Source: a bacterium
GTDB taxonomy: Bacteria > BMS3Abin14
Direction: 5' to 3'
Assembly: GCA_020352595.1 (NCBI GenBank)
Contig: CP070682.1
Coordinates: 1,457,665 to 1,466,389 of the forward strand
DNA: 8,725 bases
Position 1 is the stretch's first letter; each line of letters starts with the position of its first letter. The notes under the pieces are model-generated. The model was not told the origin of the DNA. It did not search any database and saw nothing but the letters and a program-made list of their open reading frames with translations. The translations under genes and the position numbers were made by a program. Positions 1 to 3,991 of the stretch are shown in pieces.

Positions 1-836
1 ACCGAGATCCCGGCCGAAGCCTTTCTTCTGCCGGCTGTGCCCCTGCCGCTCAGGACTCCGAGGACTCCCATCCTTGAAACCCGGCTTCTGATCTCCTCAC
101 GGCTGGAAGGGGGCTCTGCCCCGGCGGCTTTTGCCGGTTCGTCTGCCGACGGCGGTGGCGCCTCCTCAGCCTTTTCCCGGACGCCGGGGGCCTCCCCGGC
201 CTCTGGGGCCGCTTTTTCCACCGCCCTCGTGATGCGGCTGGGCGGAGGGGCCACCGGTTCGAGGATCAACCTGGAGATCCTCCTGGGGAGCTCCCCGATG
301 GTGGTGACATCAGGGATAGGGTACCTGAGCAATCCCCTCACGGCCATGACGTACAGGAGAAAGACCAAGGTGAGGAGGAGAAAAAAGGTCATGTCCGTCC
401 GGTCCGGCATCAGCAAACGGTATTTCACGGGCACCCGACCGTGGCTCTGCGGCTGCAGGACTCGCTCGGGTTCAGCGATAGCGACCGTCTCCAGCAGGAG
501 GCTCGATCCCTCCGTTTCGATCTGGGCCGTCATATCCCCCCGGATGGGGACGCGGTACCCTTTCCTGCCCTTTCTGGCGAGCCCCCACGAGACCATGGCC
601 TCGAGGGAGAGGGTGGAACCGGCAAGGGTGAAGGACCCGGTGGCGTCGGGGGGCAGGTGGATCACATAACCGGACCAGCCCGCCGTGAGCAGTTTTCTCC
701 TTGCTGGCCTGCTGTGCGGATCGACGATCTGACATCGCCAGTGGTGACCCGAATAGACCGTACCACCGGTGACCGGTGTATCCGAGACGACACGCCCACG
801 CCGGAGCAGCTTTATGCGGAGCCCGGGTCTGGCCAA
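1..836 (-). CDS. GltG/AgmX-like single-TM envelope protein with TonB-like layout (3' end beyond window)
   Basis: The frame is open from 836 to the left edge (278 codons visible). Residues 1-145 form a β-rich, Arg-rich, probably cytoplasmic domain. It contains the segments GYVIHLPPDATG (about 56-67) and YRVPIRGD (about 94-101), which resemble the N-terminal FHA-like region of GltG-type proteins. Residues 149-171 are one strong membrane segment. After it come ELPRRISRLILEP (about 182-194), a Pro/Ala/Glu-rich stretch (195-245), and SREEIRSRVSRMGVLGVLSG (about 245-264), which resembles the region just before the AgmX/PglI C-terminal domain. That domain itself would lie beyond the window. Layout and position right after two ExbD-like genes suggest the transmitter that couples the motor to periplasmic or outer-membrane partners. 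The start is uncertain: TTG at 836 has GGGAG 5 nt upstream, whereas GTG at 842 would overlap the upstream stop by 4 nt but has no usable Shine-Dalgarno spacing. Family assignment is from recalled motif resemblance. Confidence 0.8.
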   Translation of the reverse strand, partial: MARPGLRIKLLRRGRVVSDTPVTGGTVYSGHHWRCQIVDPHSRPARRKLLTAGWSGYVIHLPPDATGSFTLAGSTLSLEAMVSWGLARKGRKGYRVPIRGDMTAQIETEGSSLLLETVAIAEPERVLQPQSHGRVPVKYRLLMPDRTDMTFFLLLTLVFLLYVMAVRGLLRYPIPDVTTIGELPRRISRLILEPVAPPPSRITRAVEKAAPEAGEAPGVREKAEEAPPPSADEPAKAAGAEPPSSREEIRSRVSRMGVLGVLSGRGTAGRRKASAGIS

Positions 837-838
837 AC

Positions 839-1339
839 TCACTCCCTCTGGAAAACGGCCAGGGACTGGTTGATGAAGCCTGCCTGTCCACAGGTGTAGA
901 GCACCTTCTTCAACAGGCTGAAGGGGATGTCACGGTCCCCCTCGAGGACGAGCCTTCCCGTGAAGTCCACGTCGGGGTTGACGGCCGAGATCTCCTCATA
1001 CTGTCTGGCCCTGGCCATGAGGACATCATAAAGCTCCGGTATGAGAAGAGCCTCGGATGCCTCCGCAGCCGCCAGGTCCACGGAAAGGACCCTGCCGTCC
1101 ACCACCATGGTCGTCCTGGAGAGCTCCACCACCAGACCGGGTTCCGGCGATGACTGGGTCGTGGAAAAGGGCAGGAAGAGGTCGGCGGGGATGGTCAGGA
1201 TGAGGCCCTCGGCCGAGTAGCTCTTGAGGAGGAAGATGATGAGGATGGTGAACATGTCCAGCATGGAGGTGATGTTGAGCACCAGCAGGGAGGGTCTCCT
1301 CGATCTCGTGACCCTTCTTTTTGTGGGGGCGTGGGCCAA
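839..1339 (-). CDS. ExbD/TolR-family proton-channel subunit with the conserved membrane Asp (AglQ/AglS-like)
   Basis: This 166-residue protein has the ExbD/TolR layout: a basic cytoplasmic N-terminus (KRR, RSRR), one membrane helix at about 19-39 (LNITSMLDMFTILIIFLL), then a periplasmic domain of about 125 residues. Asp28 in SMLDMF matches the membrane aspartate that ExbD, TolR and AglQ need for proton-driven work. The TTG start has GGAGG about 10 nt upstream, and the frame offers no better start that keeps the N-terminal basic segment. The gene begins 2 nt after the stop of the first ExbD-like gene. It should assemble with the TolQ-like channel encoded two genes upstream. The periplasmic domain is divergent and ends in a predicted helical stretch (SLLKKVLYTCGQAGF, about 141-155), which is similar to the C-terminal helix region of ExbD proteins. 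The family is sure; the physiological cargo is unknown. Confidence 0.93.
   Translation of the reverse strand: MAHAPTKRRVTRSRRPSLLVLNITSMLDMFTILIIFLLKSYSAEGLILTIPADLFLPFSTTQSSPEPGLVVELSRTTMVVDGRVLSVDLAAAEASEALLIPELYDVLMARARQYEEISAVNPDVDFTGRLVLEGDRDIPFSLLKKVLYTCGQAGFINQSLAVFQRE
842..849 (-). promoter_or_regulatory. Shine-Dalgarno site favouring the TTG start at 836
   Basis: The minus strand reads AGAGGGAG, ending 5 nt before TTG at 836. It lies inside the last codons of the upstream ExbD-like gene and includes the G of the alternative GTG at 842, so it cannot serve that GTG at normal spacing. This favours the TTG start, although a coupled restart at GTGA is not excluded. Confidence 0.5.
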
Positions 1340-1341
1340 GG

Positions 1342-1830
1342 TCAGGAGCCCTCCAGGACCCTGTCCGCCAGGGAGATCTCCGGGAAGAGTTCAACGCCCC
1401 CGTTCTCCCTGACCGCGTCCATGACATCGATGATGGTCTCGTACCTGATGCGGCCGTCCAGGAGCAGCACGGCATCCCTCTTTTGCGGCGCTGCCTGCTT
1501 TATCCTCATCAGGGCGCCCGTGAGGCGCTCCAGGTTCAGGTTGCTGACGATGTTCTCTTTAAGCAGCACCTTGTCATCCCTCCTCAGCGTCAGCTCTGTG
1601 GGAGTCACGGTCACGGCGAGAGTGAAGTCTCCCCCTGCGTCGGTGACGCCTTCCTCGAGGAGTGCCTCCTCCAGGGTCGGCAGGTAGAGGTTCACGATGC
1701 CGACCTTCTGGAAGAAGGCCGTCAAAAGGAGCATGGGGATCAGCGCCACGAAGAGGCTGAGAAACGGAGCGATGTTAAGATCCAGGATGAAGCCGGGTTT
1801 TTTCCTTCTGTGGGAGGGTTTGAAGGCCAT
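1342..1830 (-). CDS. ExbD/TolR-like subunit lacking the membrane Asp
   Basis: This 162-residue protein has a basic N-terminus (HRRKK), a single membrane helix at about 19-42, and a periplasmic domain of about 120 residues with an ExbD-like C-terminal part (DAVLLLDGRIRYETIIDVMDA, about 118-138, a β-strand followed by a helix). The segment LNIAPFLSLFVALIPMLLL aligns by eye with LNITSMLDMFTILIIFLL of the second ExbD-like protein, which puts Ser25 where the proton-carrying Asp28 sits. The codon is AGC, two bases from an Asp codon. An Asp at position 17 lies before the helix and cannot substitute in that alignment. ATG directly follows the TolQ-like stop (TAGATG), with GGGGAG 10 nt upstream. I infer a structural partner of an unequal TolR pair, like the AglQ/AglS pair in the Myxococcus motor. 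Whether the Ser is typical of this subfamily cannot be told from the window. Confidence 0.9.
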   Translation of the reverse strand: MAFKPSHRRKKPGFILDLNIAPFLSLFVALIPMLLLTAFFQKVGIVNLYLPTLEEALLEEGVTDAGGDFTLAVTVTPTELTLRRDDKVLLKENIVSNLNLERLTGALMRIKQAAPQKRDAVLLLDGRIRYETIIDVMDAVRENGGVELFPEISLADRVLEGS

Positions 1831-2457
1831 CTACAGAGGACTCCCCGTGCGAGAGACCATGTTGACCATCTTGACGGCCACGCGGTCCACCTGCTCGACC
1901 AGGTTGTTGGCCCTTGACTGGATGAAGGCATAGAAGAACAGGCAGGGGATGGCCACGGTGAGGCCGAAAGCGGTGGTGTTGAGAGCGATGGCGATGCCCT
2001 TCGCCAGGATGGCCCCTTTCTGGGCCGCTTCGGCCCCTGCCACGGCGTTGAACGACTGCATGAGGCCGATGATGGTACCCAGGAGACCCAGGAGGGTGGC
2101 GACGTTGGCAGCCATGGCAAGGTAATGGACCCTCTTCTCCACCAGGGGGAGGACCTCCATGGCCGCTTCGTCCACCGCGTTCTGAACCTCCCTGACACTG
2201 CATCCGGTGCAATCCAGGGCTGCCGCGACGACCCTCGGGATGGGGGTGTCATCACAGAGCCTGCGGGCACCCTCCAGGTCGCTTTCCCTCACGAACTCCT
2301 CGATCTTCCTGAGGAAAGACCAGTCGTTGATGCGATAACGGACAGCGAGAAAGTATATCCTCTCCACGATGATGGCGGCGGCGAAGACGGATGTGGCCAG
2401 TATGGGGTACATGAAGGGACCTCCGTCCCTGAAGGCCTTGGCAACGAGAGCGACCAT
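1831..2457 (-). CDS. MotA/TolQ/ExbB proton-channel family protein (AglR-like)
   Basis: This 208-residue inner-membrane protein has three predicted membrane helices (about 15-37, 113-138 and 155-179) and the long cytoplasmic loop (about 40-110) usual for TolQ/ExbB. The two signature stretches are present: TLLGLLGTIIGLMQSF (121-136) and ALNTTAFGLTVAIP (158-171). Thr128 and Thr162 fall at the positions of the channel-lining threonines of ExbB/TolQ. Length is normal for the family. The protein should form the pentameric channel that converts the proton gradient into movement of the TolR-like subunits encoded just downstream. The ATG start lies 1 nt after the stop of the small secreted protein gene, with GGAGG 8 nt upstream. 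It is not MotA, which has four helices and is longer. TolQ, ExbB and AglR cannot be separated by sequence alone here. Two ExbD-like genes and TPR lipoprotein genes beside it favour the AglR type. Confidence 0.95.
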   Translation of the reverse strand: MVALVAKAFRDGGPFMYPILATSVFAAAIIVERIYFLAVRYRINDWSFLRKIEEFVRESDLEGARRLCDDTPIPRVVAAALDCTGCSVREVQNAVDEAAMEVLPLVEKRVHYLAMAANVATLLGLLGTIIGLMQSFNAVAGAEAAQKGAILAKGIAIALNTTAFGLTVAIPCLFFYAFIQSRANNLVEQVDRVAVKMVNMVSRTGSPL

Positions 2458-2458
2458 T

Positions 2459-2764
2459 CTATTGCCCTCCCTCGGGTCCCTGAGGACCGGTGAGCAGGAC
2501 CCTGGTCCTGACCTCGCGGTCCAGGTCCAGGGGATCGTTGTAGTTTGAAGCCTCCCGGCTGAAATCGCGGTCCAGCGGGATCTTGCTGAACCTAATTCTG
2601 GTCTTAGGGATGATGTAGGTGATCTCCGGGTGCTCGATGATCCCTATGATCTCGGTCTCTTCCATCCTGATGTAGGTCCTGGGCCGGCTTTCGTCGGCTG
2701 CGAGCACCGTGGTGGAACAAGGCCATATTAGGCAAATTGCCAGAAAGGTCAACACGCGCTTCAT
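2459..2764 (-). CDS. Small secreted (periplasmic) protein of unknown function in motor operon
   Basis: This 101-residue protein has a clear signal peptide: basic MKR, a hydrophobic core (about 4-19), and likely cleavage after Val-Leu-Ala (20-22). The mature part is about 79 residues. Its centre, ETEIIGIIEHPEITYIIPKT (about 36-55), is β-prone. The tail is acidic and basic, with a Gly/Pro-rich end (LTGPQGPEGGQ). No lipobox, catalytic motif or second membrane segment is visible. The start was chosen at ATG 2764 because GGGGAGG sits 7 nt upstream; a longer reading from 2806 would bury the signal peptide behind a polar leader. The stop lies 1 nt before the TolQ-like ATG, so the two are probably translated together, which suggests a job with the motor in the periplasm. 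I do not recognise the family. Confidence 0.82.
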   Translation of the reverse strand: MKRVLTFLAICLIWPCSTTVLAADESRPRTYIRMEETEIIGIIEHPEITYIIPKTRIRFSKIPLDRDFSREASNYNDPLDLDREVRTRVLLTGPQGPEGGQ

Positions 2765-2771
2765 ACACGAT

Positions 2772-2778
2772 CCTCCCC
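2772..2778 (-). promoter_or_regulatory. Shine-Dalgarno site deciding the start at 2764
   Basis: GGGGAGG on the minus strand lies 7 nt before ATG 2764. It is near-ideal and selects the signal-peptide start over the upstream ATG at 2806, which would put a polar leader in front of the signal sequence. It also gives the motor half of the operon its own strong ribosome entry after the only sizeable intergenic gap. Confidence 0.75.
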
Positions 2779-2810
2779 TGGGTCGGGATGATTTGTCTGT
2801 CACCATCTTT

Positions 2811-2846
2811 CCGGAAGGGTGCGGAGGTCTGCCCCGCCCCTTCCGG
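2811..2846 (-). promoter_or_regulatory. Strong intercistronic RNA hairpin without U-tract
   Basis: On the minus strand, starting 2 nt after the TPR gene's stop codon, CCGGAAGGG pairs perfectly with CCCTTCCGG (9 bp). Inside it, GCGGGG pairs with CTCCGC (6 bp including one G-U), with one bulged A between the two stems and a CAGAC loop. It is followed by AAAGATGG rather than a run of T, so it is not a standard intrinsic terminator. Position between the TPR genes and the motor genes suggests an RNA processing, 3'-end-protecting or partial-termination element that sets different expression levels for the two halves. This role is inference; the base pairing is read directly. Confidence 0.6.
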
Positions 2847-2848
2847 GG

Positions 2849-3991
2849 TCACCGGTTGTACACAACCCCTTTCAGATACTCGATCCAGCCCTTCACTCTC
2901 TGGGATCCCGGTCCCTCCTCCTCAACGTAGGCCTGGTACTGGACCAGGGCGCTGTCGGGCTCACCGCGGTACAGTTCCAGGAGAACGCCCAGATTAAGGT
3001 GCAGATCCGGGTGAGGCGCCCGCTCGATGCCTTTCTCATACACACGCCGGGCCTCAGAGAACTTGCCCTGCCTCCGGAGGGCGAGGCCCAGGTTGAGGTA
3101 CCCTTCATGCCGGTCCGGGGAGGCCTCCACGGCCCGGAGGAACTTTCCTTCCGCTGAGGCCACATTGCCCCTCTGCAGGTCCGTGGCGCCGAGCAGAAGC
3201 CAGGTGGTGAAATCGTGACCCTCCTCCGTGGCCGCTTCCAGATCCATGGAAGCCTCCTGGGGTCTTCCTTCCTTGAGCAGCAGGAGAGCCCTGGTGTGGA
3301 GCAGCTCGCGGCTGGCCAGTTTTCCGCCTGAGAGAAGTCTTATGGCTTCGCTGGATGAGCCCATCATCTCCAACGCCACCGAGAGGTTGTTGCGCGTCAT
3401 GACATCAGCTGGGTGGGCGGCCAGGGTCTCGGAAAGGATGTCCCTGGCGCTCTCGAGGTAGCCGCCGCGCATCCTGAGGAGGGCCAGCCTGTTGGCTGCC
3501 GCCGGGGTTTTGGCCGCCTCATAGGCCTGGAAGAAATACCGGTCGGCGGCGGTGAGGTCGCCCGATTCCAGGGCGATCTGGCCCAGGACTGTAAGGCTGA
3601 TCTCGTTGGCCGGATCGAGGCTGGCGGCGCGCTTGAGGTCCTCAACGGCCCCTGTGGTCTCGCCCCTGCGCAGGGCAGCCAGCCCCGAGATGGTCCAGCT
3701 GTAGGTGCTTTGCGGCAGCAGCTCCGTTATGCGGAAAACATCAGCGGTGTCGATCTCCCTGCCGGCGTCATAGGAGTTCCAGAGCGAACCCAGAAGCGCA
3801 TAGGAGTCCTCCAGGGGTGATCCTTTTGACCCTTCTGCCGCAACGGGAGCGGGAGGCGCCCCGCGCCCGGGGCTCCCGGCCGAAGCGCCGGAAGGCGGAG
3901 TCGGCTTTTCCGGAGAGACCGCACAGCCCTGACATAGCCATCCGGCCAGAAGGAACGACATGAGCAGGGCAGGCAGGCGGGTCGGTCTCAT
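2849..3991 (-). CDS. TPR-repeat probable lipoprotein (GltE/AglT-like)
   Basis: This 380-residue protein begins with a signal sequence (basic MRPTR, hydrophobic core about 7-19) ending in LCQGC. Cys23 is the likely lipidated residue, although Cys at -3 and Gln at -2 are unusual for a lipobox. A Pro/Gly/Ala/Ser-rich linker (about 26-58) follows, typical of lipoproteins held off the membrane. Residues about 65-361 are helical repeats. The clearest TPR units are at about 97-128, 131-163, 262-294, 295-327 and 329-361. The end (VKGWIEYLKGVVYNR) resembles the closing segment of TPR proteins in Agl/Glt-type loci. ATG at 3991 shares one base with the upstream stop (TGATG) and has GGGAG 8 nt upstream; a longer reading from 4180 adds 63 low-complexity residues in front of the signal and is rejected. 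Likely role: an outer-membrane-tethered scaffold binding other machine parts. Equivalence to GltE/AglT is inferred. Confidence 0.88.
   Translation of the reverse strand: MRPTRLPALLMSFLLAGWLCQGCAVSPEKPTPPSGASAGSPGRGAPPAPVAAEGSKGSPLEDSYALLGSLWNSYDAGREIDTADVFRITELLPQSTYSWTISGLAALRRGETTGAVEDLKRAASLDPANEISLTVLGQIALESGDLTAADRYFFQAYEAAKTPAAANRLALLRMRGGYLESARDILSETLAAHPADVMTRNNLSVALEMMGSSSEAIRLLSGGKLASRELLHTRALLLLKEGRPQEASMDLEAATEEGHDFTTWLLLGATDLQRGNVASAEGKFLRAVEASPDRHEGYLNLGLALRRQGKFSEARRVYEKGIERAPHPDLHLNLGVLLELYRGEPDSALVQYQAYVEEEGPGSQRVKGWIEYLKGVVYNR

Noticed and set aside
37..669. A 210-codon plus-strand open frame over the left-edge gene
   Set aside because: The translation is Arg/Ser/Pro/Gly-rich and low in complexity. 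The opposite strand gives a membrane protein with coherent layout that continues the operon.
472..891. A 139-codon minus-strand open frame just after the second ExbD-like gene
   Set aside because: It overlaps the end of the ExbD-like gene in another frame, is His/Pro/Arg-rich without structure, and conflicts with the frame that stays open from 836 to the edge and encodes a clear membrane helix.
1780..1782. Asp17 of the first ExbD-like protein as the missing proton-carrying residue
   Set aside because: It sits just before the membrane helix (ILDLNI), eight residues ahead of the aligned site, and the flanking LNI motif aligns cleanly with the second subunit without needing a shift.
839..2457. 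Classical Tol-Pal, TonB-ExbBD iron uptake, or flagellar MotAB
   Set aside because: There are two ExbD-like genes rather than one, no TolB, Pal, porin or receptor gene in view, no peptidoglycan-binding OmpA-like domain on either ExbD-like protein, and the channel subunit has three helices rather than the four of MotA.
2811..2846. The hairpin as a rho-independent terminator ending the TPR transcript
   Set aside because: The stem is followed by AAAGATGG on the transcribed strand with no run of T, so the classical signature is missing. It is kept as a regulatory or processing hairpin.
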